Source: Rhodobacter sp. 24-YEA-8 | GTDB taxonomy: Bacteria; Pseudomonadota; Alphaproteobacteria; Rhodobacterales; Rhodobacteraceae | Direction: 5' to 3' | Assembly (NCBI RefSeq): GCF_900105075.1 | Contig: NZ_FNSK01000001.1 | Span: 316,001-380,000, forward strand | DNA: 64,000 nucleotides | Shown here: in pieces, positions 41,880-49,841 of the stretch | Layout of the letters: every line of letters begins with the position of its first letter | How positions within the stretch are numbered: position 1 is the first letter of the stretch | Translations under genes and position numbers: made by a program | Notes under the pieces: generated by a model | Database searches by the model: none | What the model was told of the DNA's origin: nothing | The model's input: the letters and a program-made list of their open reading frames with translations, nothing else

Positions 41880-44852
41880 TCAGACCTTGCCCTTCAATGC
41901 CAACAGCGCGGCGAAGGGGTTGTCGGGGTCGATCGGCTTGTCTTTGCGGGGCGGGCGGGCCTCGAAGGATTTGGCGCCTTCGTGACGTTGCGCCGGTTTG
42001 CCGTGCTTGCCGCCATGCTTGCCGCCACGAGTGTTGTCACGGCCGCCTTCACGATTGCCGAACTCCTTACGGGGGCCACGCTCACCGGATTTCTCACCGT
42101 CACGGCGCTCACCCTGGGGGCGGTCCCGACGTTCACCCTGGGGGCGGTCGCGGCGTTCGCCCTGCGGACGATCCCCTTGCGGGCGGTCCCCGCGCGGCGC
42201 ACCACGTTCAGGGCGCTGGAAGCGCGGCTTCGGCGCCCAGGTGAAGGTGTAGAAGACCTCCATCTCGGGGGGCGCGGCTTCGGCCGATGCCTCACCTTCT
42301 GCCCCGGCTTCCGCTTCGGGGGCAGGTTCCGGCTCAGGCGCGGGCGCCAGCAGCGAGACCTCTTCCGGGATCGGCTGGCCGGAGGCAATCGCGGCCTCCA
42401 GCGCGGCGGCCACCTCGGCTTCCGGCGCCACGGCAGGCGTTGCCGCCTTTACCCGCGGGCGCTCGCCCTTTTCGGCCTTATAGCCCAGGCCGCCCATCAG
42501 ATCCGAAAACTGCTCCAGCGTCATGCCGGTGATCGAGAGCATGTCCGGCACCGCTTCAAAACCTGCGCGGCTGTCTTTCTGGCGCAGGATATCGGCGAGG
42601 CGTTCCAGCATGTCGATGCGGATGGCGCGGGTTCCCGCCGGGCGGTAGCCCGAAAGCGCATAATGCTCTTTCGGCACTTCGGCGATGTTCGGAATGGTCA
42701 CGAGGCCCGGGGGCGGGCTTTCGGGGAATTCCGAGAGACCGTTCCACAAGGACCACAGAACCAGCCGCAGCCGGGTCGGCGCGGGTTTCAGCAAAGCCTG
42801 CTGGAAGATCGTATACTGGCCGAACCGGATGCCGTGCTTGCGCAAAGCACCACGGGCTTCCTGGTCAAGTTCCTTGACCTCGGTTGCGACCTGCTCGCGC
42901 GGGATGACGCCAAGCGCCTCGGTCAGGCGGAAGGCAAAGCCCCGCGCCAGCCCGGTCAGCGTCTCGTCACGGCCAAGCGCCAGCAACGGCTCATACAGGG
43001 CGGCCACCTTGCGGTCGATGAAATGCTGCAACCGGCGGCGGACCTTTTCGATCACGTCATCGCCGGCTTCCTCATCGACGAAAGCCTCGACTGAGGGCTT
43101 CAGCGGATCGGCACCCTTGACGAGCTTGCCCACCGCCGAGCTGCCCCACATCAGGCCACCCTGTTCGGTGAAATCCATCTCGGTATCGGGCGCGTTGTAG
43201 AAGCGGTCCGCGCGCAGGCTGAATTCAGGCCTCAGCGCCTGGATTGCGGCCTGACGGAGGGTTTTGCCCTCATCTGCCGATGCGCTTGCGTCCTGCTGGA
43301 AGCGGAACCCTTCGAGCTTGCCGGTGAACTGGCCCTCGATGGTCACTTCGCCTTTGTCATTCACCTCTGCCACGAGGTCCTCCTTCTGCTTCAACCGGCG
43401 AAGCAATACGCTTGTCCGCCGGTCGACAAATCGTTGCGTCAGCCGCTGGTGCAGCGCATCTGACAGGCGGTCTTCTACCGCGCGGGTCTCGCCCCGCCAA
43501 TGGGATTCGTCATCCACCCAGTTTTTGCGCTGCGCAACGTAGGTCCAGGTGCGGATATGTGCCAGGCGGCGCGAAATCTGGTCGATATCGCCATCGGTTT
43601 TGTCGATCCGGGCCACGGCTTTCGCCAGCCAGTCCGACGGGATGCGCCCGCCACCAATGCCGCGCCCGACAAGAAAGTCGAAGATCCGCGCCAGCAATGT
43701 GTGGTGATCGGTTTCCGAAATATTGCGGAAATCGGGGATGCGGCAGACATCCCAGAGAAGCATCACGCGTTTCGGATTGGTCAGCTTGTCGGCGACCTCT
43801 GGCATGGCGGAGAGCGCCTTCAGCGCCACGACATCATCTGCATCACGCGCGCGGCTCAGCCAGTCGTTGAAGGTTGGCTGCTCCAGCGAGCGGATCAGAT
43901 GGCTGGCGGATCCGAAATCGAGATCGGCATTGCGCCACATCAGTTTCTTGACCGGTGCAAACTTATGCGCCTCGATCTGGTCGATCAGTTCCGAGGAAAA
44001 CGGCCGCGCCTCGCCGGTGACGCCGAAAGTGCCATTCTCGGTATGGCGCCCGGCGCGGCCCGCGATCTGGGCGATCTCCTGCGGCAGAAGTGCCCGCATC
44101 CGCCGCCCGTCGAATTTCGAGGTCGATGCAAATGCCACATGTCTGATGTCGAGGTTAAGCCCCATGCCGATGGCATCGGTCGCAACCAGGTAATCGACAT
44201 CGCCATTTTGATAAAGTTCGACCTGGGCATTGCGGGTGCGGGGGGAAAGCGCCCCCATCACCACCGCGCAGCCGCCCTTCTGGCGGCGGATCAGTTCGGC
44301 AATCGCATATACATTTTCAACAGAAAAGCCGACGATTGCCGATCTTTCCGGCATCCGGCTTATCTTTTTCGAACCAGACCAGGTCAAAGTCGAGAAACGG
44401 TCGCGTTTGACGTAAGAGTGGTTCTGCACCAGCCCGGCAATCGCGCCGCGCATGGTGTCTGACCCCAGAAACAGCGTCTCATGCAGACCGCGCGCATGGA
44501 GCAGGCGGTTGGTGAAGACATGGCCGCGCTCGGGGTCGGAGGCCAGCTGGATCTCATCGATACAGACGAAATCGGCGCCGATCTCGAGCGGCATCGCCTC
44601 GGTCGTGGCGACCCAATACTGGGTGCGATCCGGGATGATCCGTTCTTCACCGGTGACCAGCGCGACCCGGCTGACGCCGGCTTTGGCCACGACGCGTTCA
44701 TAGACCTCGCGCGCCAGCAGTCGCAGCGGCAGGCCGATCACACCGGTCCGGTGTGTCAGCATCCGCTCGATCGCGTGGTGGGTCTTGCCGGTATTGGTCG
44801 GGCCGAGCAGCGCCGTCACGCGGCCACGCTCGTCTTTGCTACGGGCATCCAT
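41880..44852 (-). CDS. SUV3-like ATP-dependent RNA helicase with repetitive C-terminal tail
   Basis: A 990-residue superfamily 2 helicase of the SUV3 type (mitochondrial and alphaproteobacterial RNA turnover). Motif I is LLGPTNTGKTHHAIERML; motif II is CIDEIQLASDPERG; motif VI is QIAGRAGRHTENGTFG. The central third is the SUV3 helical region. After about residue 810 it becomes Ala/Glu/Pro-rich and then a basic/acidic repeat region (units RPQGERRD, residues about 885-915), followed by a Gly/Lys/Arg stretch and the final block DPDNPFAALLALKGKV. The tail is probably disordered and RNA-binding. Confidence 0.9.
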   Translation of the reverse strand: MDARSKDERGRVTALLGPTNTGKTHHAIERMLTHRTGVIGLPLRLLAREVYERVVAKAGVSRVALVTGEERIIPDRTQYWVATTEAMPLEIGADFVCIDEIQLASDPERGHVFTNRLLHARGLHETLFLGSDTMRGAIAGLVQNHSYVKRDRFSTLTWSGSKKISRMPERSAIVGFSVENVYAIAELIRRQKGGCAVVMGALSPRTRNAQVELYQNGDVDYLVATDAIGMGLNLDIRHVAFASTSKFDGRRMRALLPQEIAQIAGRAGRHTENGTFGVTGEARPFSSELIDQIEAHKFAPVKKLMWRNADLDFGSASHLIRSLEQPTFNDWLSRARDADDVVALKALSAMPEVADKLTNPKRVMLLWDVCRIPDFRNISETDHHTLLARIFDFLVGRGIGGGRIPSDWLAKAVARIDKTDGDIDQISRRLAHIRTWTYVAQRKNWVDDESHWRGETRAVEDRLSDALHQRLTQRFVDRRTSVLLRRLKQKEDLVAEVNDKGEVTIEGQFTGKLEGFRFQQDASASADEGKTLRQAAIQALRPEFSLRADRFYNAPDTEMDFTEQGGLMWGSSAVGKLVKGADPLKPSVEAFVDEEAGDDVIEKVRRRLQHFIDRKVAALYEPLLALGRDETLTGLARGFAFRLTEALGVIPREQVATEVKELDQEARGALRKHGIRFGQYTIFQQALLKPAPTRLRLVLWSLWNGLSEFPESPPPGLVTIPNIAEVPKEHYALSGYRPAGTRAIRIDMLERLADILRQKDSRAGFEAVPDMLSITGMTLEQFSDLMGGLGYKAEKGERPRVKAATPAVAPEAEVAAALEAAIASGQPIPEEVSLLAPAPEPEPAPEAEAGAEGEASAEAAPPEMEVFYTFTWAPKPRFQRPERGAPRGDRPQGDRPQGERRDRPQGERRDRPQGERRDGEKSGERGPRKEFGNREGGRDNTRGGKHGGKHGKPAQRHEGAKSFEARPPRKDKPIDPDNPFAALLALKGKV
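42106..42200 (-). repeat. Coding tandem repeat in the helicase tail
   Basis: About four imperfect copies of a 24-bp unit that encodes RPQGERRD (shorter forms RPQGD). This lies within the helicase gene and stays in frame. It is a coding repeat, not a CRISPR or a mobile element. Copy number may vary between strains. Confidence 0.85.
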
Positions 44853-44871
44853 CAGATCAGGTTTCCCGCAG

Positions 44872-45444
44872 TCAGAGGGCCTGGCCCTCGAGTTGTTTTT
44901 CCAGCCGGCCGATGGCGCCTTTCACCTCGGGGATATGCGGGTGAATGGCCGCAGCCGACCGATAGGCGGCAAGGGCGCGTTCCGGCATATTCGATTCCTC
45001 AAGGATGGTGCCAAGGATGGACCAGGCCACGAAATGGCGTGGCTCATGTTCCAACACCCAGCCGAGATCTGCAATGGCCGGTCCGATCTCGCCATCGGAA
45101 TAATAGGCCATCGCGCGGGTGGCGCGGGCCTCGATGAAATCGGGCGCGTGATCGACAGCCGCCGTCAGGTGTTCGATTGCGGCGGAGCTGTTGCCGGACT
45201 CCAGCGCTTGCGAGCCGCGACGCATCAGGATGTCGATGGTTGCCGATCCCGATTTGCCCGATTCGGTGAAGATCTCACCTTCGATCCTGAGGGCGGCGCC
45301 CTCATCGGCGTCCTTCAGCCGGTTATAGAGGTCGTCAAGCTTGTCTGCGTCCTGGGCAAAACCGCTTTGGGCCGCGAAAAGCGACAGGACCAGCGGAAAT
45401 ATTGCCGCAACGATATGATTGTGAAACCGGAACTGCGCTTTCAT
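44872..45444 (-). CDS. Periplasmic TPR protein
   Basis: A 190-residue protein with a signal peptide (AAIFPLVLSLFAAQSGFAQ) and three to four TPR-like repeats: AIEHLTAAVDHAPDFIEAR, AIADLGWVLEHEPRHFVAWS and ALAAYRSAAAIHPHIPEV. It is probably a periplasmic protein-protein interaction module. It precedes the helicase gene by 19 bp in the same direction. The true start is the ATG at 45444; the frame remains open far upstream but is not coding. Confidence 0.88.
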   Translation of the reverse strand: MKAQFRFHNHIVAAIFPLVLSLFAAQSGFAQDADKLDDLYNRLKDADEGAALRIEGEIFTESGKSGSATIDILMRRGSQALESGNSSAAIEHLTAAVDHAPDFIEARATRAMAYYSDGEIGPAIADLGWVLEHEPRHFVAWSILGTILEESNMPERALAAYRSAAAIHPHIPEVKGAIGRLEKQLEGQAL

Positions 45445-45511
45445 ATAGGGGATCGTAACCGATCGGTGGCGAAATGCCAGCGGTCTCCGGGTAACGAAAG
45501 GGAGACGTGAC

Positions 45512-45799
45512 ATGAGCGACCTCATCGACAAGGCTGTCGAAAAGCTGGCAGCGAAACTGTCGGGCGGGTTCGATGGCGTGGCGAAATTCGTCATTACGGG
45601 CGAGGGGACGATCATGCTGGACGGCCAGGGTGTGCGGGCGGGCGATGAAGAGGCGGATGTCACGCTGACCGCCAGTGCCGAGACCTTCCGGGCGATTCTC
45701 GAAGGCGACATGAACCCGACCATGGCCTTCATGACCGGCAAGCTTTCGGTTGACGGGGCGATGGGCGTGGCGATGAAGCTCGGATCCGCCCTGTCATGA
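45512..45799 (+). CDS. SCP2 sterol-carrier-domain protein
   Basis: A 95-residue protein consisting of an SCP2 lipid-binding fold: DKAVEKLAAKLSGGFDGVAK, VKFVITGEGTIMLDG-like strand, ADVTLTASAETFRAILEGDM and FMTGKLSVDGAMGVAMKL. Such small proteins bind fatty acyl or lipid ligands. GGGAGA precedes the ATG. The stop overlaps the ATG of the following hydrolase gene (ATGA), so the two are coupled. Confidence 0.92.
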   Translation: MSDLIDKAVEKLAAKLSGGFDGVAKFVITGEGTIMLDGQGVRAGDEEADVTLTASAETFRAILEGDMNPTMAFMTGKLSVDGAMGVAMKLGSALS

Positions 45800-46746
45800 C
45801 CGAAGCCGCGCCGCTGTTCGACAGTCTTGCCGATGGGCCCGAAGGCGGGCGCGCGGTCTGGCTCCGGACATCGGACGGGGTGCGGATAAGGCTTGGCTAT
45901 TGGCCGGGGGGGACGCTGGGCACCGTGGTCCTGCTGCCCGGCCGCACCGAATATATCGAGAAATACGGGCCCGCCGCGCGCGAGATGCACCGGCGTGGCT
46001 GGTCGATGGTCACGCTGGACTGGCGCGGCCAGGGCCTGTCGCCGCGCGCGCTGCCCGATCCCATGCTGGGCCATGTCGAGCATTTTACCGATTATCAGCG
46101 TGATCTGGATGCTGTGCTGAGCTGGATTGCCGCAGAGGGTGCAGAGCTGGGTGTGAGCGGCCCCCTGATGCAGATGTCGCATTCGATGGGCGGGCTGATC
46201 GGGCTCCGGGCGCTGACGCGTGGGCTGCCGTTCCGGGCCACTGCCTTTTCGGCGCCGATGTGGGGGATTCGCATCCCGGTCTGGGGCAAGCCGCTGGCCG
46301 GGCTGATGCAACGCCTGCCGCTCGCTTTGCCGCAGGATCGCGGCTATGCGCCCAGCACTTCGGCGCAAAGCTATATCCTGCGCACAAGTTTCGAGAAAAA
46401 TCACCTGACCGGTGACGCGCCGACCTGGTCCTGGCTGCGCCGGCAGCTGGAAACCGAGCCGGGGCTGCGGCTTGGGGGGCCATCGCTGGGCTGGTTGCGC
46501 GATGCGTTGCGGGAATGCGCCCGGATGACGCGGATCCCTGCGCCGGCTTTGCCCTCGCTGGTGGCGCTTGGCAGCCGTGAACATATCGTTCTGCCCGGCC
46601 CGATCCTTAGGCGGATGCGGGCCTGGCAGGGCGGGCGGCTGGATCTGTATCCGGGCGCCCGTCATGAGGTTCCGATGGAAACACCGGAGCATCGCGCGCG
46701 GTTTTATGACAGCGCGCATGACCTGTTTTCAGCCGCGCTCGGCTGA
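45796..46746 (+). CDS. pldB: Alpha/beta hydrolase, lysophospholipase-like
   Basis: A 316-residue hydrolase: GTVVLLPGRTEYIEKYGPA, DWRGQGLSPRALPDPMLGHV, the nucleophile elbow MSHSMGGLIGLR, and a C-terminal histidine in GARHEVPMETP. This matches the PldB/monoacylglycerol-lipase group, which cleaves lysophospholipids or monoglycerides. Coupled to the upstream SCP2 lipid carrier, it may take lipid substrate from it, but that is an inference. Confidence 0.88.
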   Translation: MTEAAPLFDSLADGPEGGRAVWLRTSDGVRIRLGYWPGGTLGTVVLLPGRTEYIEKYGPAAREMHRRGWSMVTLDWRGQGLSPRALPDPMLGHVEHFTDYQRDLDAVLSWIAAEGAELGVSGPLMQMSHSMGGLIGLRALTRGLPFRATAFSAPMWGIRIPVWGKPLAGLMQRLPLALPQDRGYAPSTSAQSYILRTSFEKNHLTGDAPTWSWLRRQLETEPGLRLGGPSLGWLRDALRECARMTRIPAPALPSLVALGSREHIVLPGPILRRMRAWQGGRLDLYPGARHEVPMETPEHRARFYDSAHDLFSAALG

Positions 46747-46762
46747 GGTCAGGGCGGTAAGA

Positions 46763-47194
46763 TCAGCCGCCGCAGGTATCGCAGACCAGTGATTTTGACC
46801 CCGGATCACGGGAAAATTCCAGGCTGCTGTCATCCGGCCCGGTCAGAACCAGCGTCTCGCCCCGGATTTCGGCGCCGGTCATTGCGCCAAGGGCGGTCAG
46901 ATAGGCATGTTCATCTGCCATGCGGTCACAGGCCATGCGTGTCGAGGCAATCGCGGTCAGCGCGAGCGCCGGCAGCTCGGCCTGGTTCGGCCCGAAATAG
47001 CGGTTGCAGGGCGCCTTGCCGGAGATCTGGCCGTCGGCATCAATCGCAAAGCTGGCCTCATAGCTGACGCGCACACCGTCCTGGGCGATCACAAGCCATT
47101 CGCCGCCGGAAATGGTTTCGGCGGATCTGGCAGCGCCTGCGGCGCAAGCAAGGGTGGTGGCCAGGGCTAGGGACAAGGCAGTGGAGCGGCGCAT
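46763..47194 (-). CDS. META-domain (HslJ-like) secreted protein with C-terminal CxxC
   Basis: A 143-residue protein with a signal peptide (ALSLALATTLACAAGAARS) and a META domain: SGGEWLVIAQDGV, GQISGKAPCNRYFGPNQ, ASTRMACDRMADEHAYLTAL and GETLVLTGPDDSSLEFSR. The last residues are SLVCDTCGG, a terminal CxxC motif outside the META core. GGAAGGAG precedes the start. The gene converges with the hydrolase gene. Confidence 0.85.
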   Translation of the reverse strand: MRRSTALSLALATTLACAAGAARSAETISGGEWLVIAQDGVRVSYEASFAIDADGQISGKAPCNRYFGPNQAELPALALTAIASTRMACDRMADEHAYLTALGAMTGAEIRGETLVLTGPDDSSLEFSRDPGSKSLVCDTCGG

Positions 47195-47279
47195 CTGATC
47201 TCCTTCCGGGTGATTCCCGGTCTTGTGACAGGAGCCAGCTTTGCACGAAGTGCCCGTTCCTGAAAGCCCGGGCGCGCGA

Positions 47280-47744
47280 TCAGAAGGACGCGGGCTTTGC
47301 CTCACGCGCCATATGGTCAAGGACTGCATTGACGAAAGCCGGCTCGCGGCCTTCGGGGAAGAAAGCACGGGCGATGTCGACGAATTCGTTGATCACCACT
47401 TTTGGCGGCGTGTCCATCTGGGTCAGTTCGGCCCCGGCGGCGCGGAACAGCGCCCGGATCACCGGATCAATCCGGTCAATCGGCCATTTCGCCACCAGCG
47501 CGCGGTCGGTCATCTGATCGACCAGCGCCTGCCAGTTGACCGCATGTTCGACGAGGCTGCGGAACAGATCGGTATCGCCTTCGGCGAAATCGCCCTCTTC
47601 ATAGCTGGCGCCGAAGCGATGGGCTTCAAACTCGCGGCTGACGGCTTTGACCGTCTGGCCAGAGATCTCCATCTGGTAGAGGGCCTGAACCGCGTAGAGC
47701 CTCGCGGCCGATTTCATCTGGCGTTTTTCTTCGCGCGAGGTCAT
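47280..47744 (-). CDS. nusB: Transcription antitermination factor NusB
   Basis: A 154-residue NusB, part of the boxA-bound complex that supports rRNA transcription. It has KSAARLYAVQALYQMEISG at the N-terminus and VINEFVDIARAFFPEGREPA with FVNAVLDHMAREA at the C-terminus, the usual NusB endings. It often follows ribH in alphaproteobacteria, but here no rib gene is next to it. Confidence 0.94.
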   Translation of the reverse strand: MTSREEKRQMKSAARLYAVQALYQMEISGQTVKAVSREFEAHRFGASYEEGDFAEGDTDLFRSLVEHAVNWQALVDQMTDRALVAKWPIDRIDPVIRALFRAAGAELTQMDTPPKVVINEFVDIARAFFPEGREPAFVNAVLDHMAREAKPASF

Positions 47745-47842
47745 GGGGCCGTTCCGCTGTTCATTTGGCTTCTTAACACAGGCGGGTCATTTGCGCCAAT
47801 GTGGGCGCAGACGCAAGAGCCAGCGCGGTTGTTCTCGTGGCG

Positions 47843-48607
47843 TCAGGCGAAGACCGCAAGGCTGGCGGCAAAGGCCAGCTGCTGACTTGCGCCAAGGATA
47901 TCGCCGGTCTGACCGCCAATGCGTCGTGCCGCCGAGGCGGCCAGCAGCCCGCAGATGACCAGCACCGCCGGCAGCGCGGGGAGTGCCTGACGCCCGCCAA
48001 TCGCCAGCGCGAGCCCGCACCCGATCACTACCGCCATCAGCGCCGTGGCAAGCCCAGGACGGCCGCTCGCTGCCGAAAGCCCGGTCGGGCGTGCCGACGG
48101 CAGCGCCGCCATGATCGCCGCCATCGGCGCGCGTGACAATGCGGCGGCCACCAGCAGCGCCGGCACGGCCTGCCCGGTGCGGATCAGCGCGGTGAGCGCC
48201 GACCAGGCGGCCAGCGTTACCAGCAGCAGCGCGAGGGTTCCAAAGCTGCCGATATGGCTGTCCTTCATGATCTCGAGCCGGCGTTCCCGCGTGCGGCCTC
48301 CGAAAAGCCCGTCGGCGGTATCGGCGAGCCCGTCTTCATGCAGCCCGCCGGTGACCATCGCCATCACGCCCATCGCCATCGCGGCGATCACACCGGGCGA
48401 GAGCCTTGCCGCCTCTCCAAGCCAGATCACTGCCACGCCGATCGCCCCGCATATGAGGCCGACCAGCGGCCAGGCCCAGGCGCTTGACGCGCCGCTGTGG
48501 CGATGCGCCGGAACCGGCAGCCGGGTCAGCAGCGCAAAGGCCGAGGGAAGATCCTGGAGGATGCGCCCGGCGGGGAAGCGCGCGGGTTGCGGGCTGTTTT
48601 GGGTCAT
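47843..48607 (-). CDS. cobS: Adenosylcobinamide-GDP ribazoletransferase
   Basis: A 254-residue membrane enzyme that joins alpha-ribazole to adenosylcobinamide-GDP, the last step of cobalamin assembly. The signature [20 protein letters not shown] is near residue 90, with [14 protein letters not shown] and several membrane helices. I use the ATG at 48607; an upstream start at 48640 is possible. It is divergent from cobT, its pathway partner, across about 126 bp. Confidence 0.92.
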   Translation of the reverse strand: MTQNSPQPARFPAGRILQDLPSAFALLTRLPVPAHRHSGASSAWAWPLVGLICGAIGVAVIWLGEAARLSPGVIAAMAMGVMAMVTGGLHEDGLADTADGLFGGRTRERRLEIMKDSHIGSFGTLALLLVTLAAWSALTALIRTGQAVPALLVAAALSRAPMAAIMAALPSARPTGLSAASGRPGLATALMAVVIGCGLALAIGGRQALPALPAVLVICGLLAASAARRIGGQTGDILGASQQLAFAASLAVFA

Positions 48608-48733
48608 CTGGGCTTTCCGGCTGGAACGGAGCATCGTCATGGGGTAACCGCTGGGCGCGGCGGGATCAACTCCCGCCCCTGTCCTGCGCCTTTTCCGGCG
48701 TCTTGTAATGGCGCCGCTTTCCCGGAGAACTCC

Positions 48734-49759
48734 ATGCAAAGCCCGGATCCGGTCACCCTCGCTGAGTTTCGTGCCCTTTGTGCCGCACTGCCGGCCCCGG
48801 ATGCGGGCGCCGTCGCGGCGGCCAGGGCGCGTGATGCCGTTCTGACCAAACCCCCCGGCGCGCTTGGCCGGCTGGAAGAGATCACCCGCTGGCTTGCCGC
48901 ATGGCAGGGCCGGGCAGTGCCCGAGGCCGGGAGGGTGCAAATCACGGTTTTTGCCGGCAATCACGGTGTGACGGCGCGCGGTATTTCGGCCTTTCCGGCC
49001 GAGGTGACGGTGCAGATGGTCGAGAATTTCCGCCAGGGCGGGGCGGCGATCAACCAGCTCGCCCGGACCTTCGGCGCAGAGCTTGAGGTGATCGCGCTGG
49101 ATCTGGACCGCCCGACCCGGGATTTTTGCGCAGCCCCTGCGATGGAGGAGGCGGAGCTTGTCGCGGCGCTGCGGGCTGGCTGGCAATCGGTGCGCCCCGG
49201 CACCGATCTTTATATCGCGGGCGAGATGGGGATCGGCAATACGACATCGGCGGCGGCGCTGTCAGCGGCGCTTTTCGGACATGATGGCGGGACTGCGGGC
49301 TGGTGCGGTCGCGGCACCGGGCTGGATGATGCCGGGTTGCGGCGCAAAGAGACGGCGGTTGCACTGGCGCTTGCTTTGCATGACGGGCATCTGGCAGACC
49401 CTTTCGAAGCGCTGCGCCGGCTTGGCGGGCGGGAGGTCGCGGCGATGACCGGTGCCGTGCTGCATGCCCGGGTGCTGCGGGTGCCGGTGCTGCTTGACGG
49501 GTTTATCGCCTGTGCAGCGGCGGCGGTGCTGGAGCGCGCGCAGCCCGGCGCGCTCGATCACTGTATGGCCGCCCATCAAAGTGCCGAGGGGGCCCATGGC
49601 AGGCTTTTGCAGGCGATTGGCAAAGAGCCGCTGTTGTCCCTGGGCCTGCGGCTCGGCGAAGGTTCGGGCGCAGGGGTCGCGCTTGGCCTGGTGCGGGCGG
49701 CGCTGGCCTGCCACTCCGGCATGGCGACCTTCGCCGAGGCCGGAGTCAGCGGTGCCTGA
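48734..49759 (+). CDS. cobT: Nicotinate-nucleotide-dimethylbenzimidazole phosphoribosyltransferase
   Basis: A 341-residue enzyme that forms alpha-ribazole phosphate from dimethylbenzimidazole and nicotinate mononucleotide. It has [51 protein letters not shown] and the terminal [18 protein letters not shown]. It is divergent from cobS. I found no cobalamin riboswitch (no B12 box) in the shared gap. A strong terminator follows. Confidence 0.95.
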   Translation: MQSPDPVTLAEFRALCAALPAPDAGAVAAARARDAVLTKPPGALGRLEEITRWLAAWQGRAVPEAGRVQITVFAGNHGVTARGISAFPAEVTVQMVENFRQGGAAINQLARTFGAELEVIALDLDRPTRDFCAAPAMEEAELVAALRAGWQSVRPGTDLYIAGEMGIGNTTSAAALSAALFGHDGGTAGWCGRGTGLDDAGLRRKETAVALALALHDGHLADPFEALRRLGGREVAAMTGAVLHARVLRVPVLLDGFIACAAAAVLERAQPGALDHCMAAHQSAEGAHGRLLQAIGKEPLLSLGLRLGEGSGAGVALGLVRAALACHSGMATFAEAGVSGA

Positions 49760-49786
49760 GCTTGCCCTTTTCGAACATCTGACATG

Positions 49787-49817
49787 AAAAAGGGGCCGGA
49801 TGATCCGGCCCCTTTTT
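49787..49817. terminator. Bidirectional intrinsic terminator after cobT
   Basis: Stem AAAAAGGGGCCGGA and TCCGGCCCCTTTTT with a 3-nt TGA loop. It serves the convergent cobT and the large 1140-residue gene. Confidence 0.95.
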
Positions 49818-49841
49818 CAGTTCTTAAACAGTCTGGCGCTC

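Noticed and set aside
42106..42200. Regular repeat resembling a CRISPR array
   Set aside because: Units are in frame, contiguous, and encode RPQGERRD within the helicase; there are no spacers.
48608..48733. Possible cobalamin riboswitch between cobS and cobT
   Set aside because: The gap is only about 126 bp and has no B12 box.
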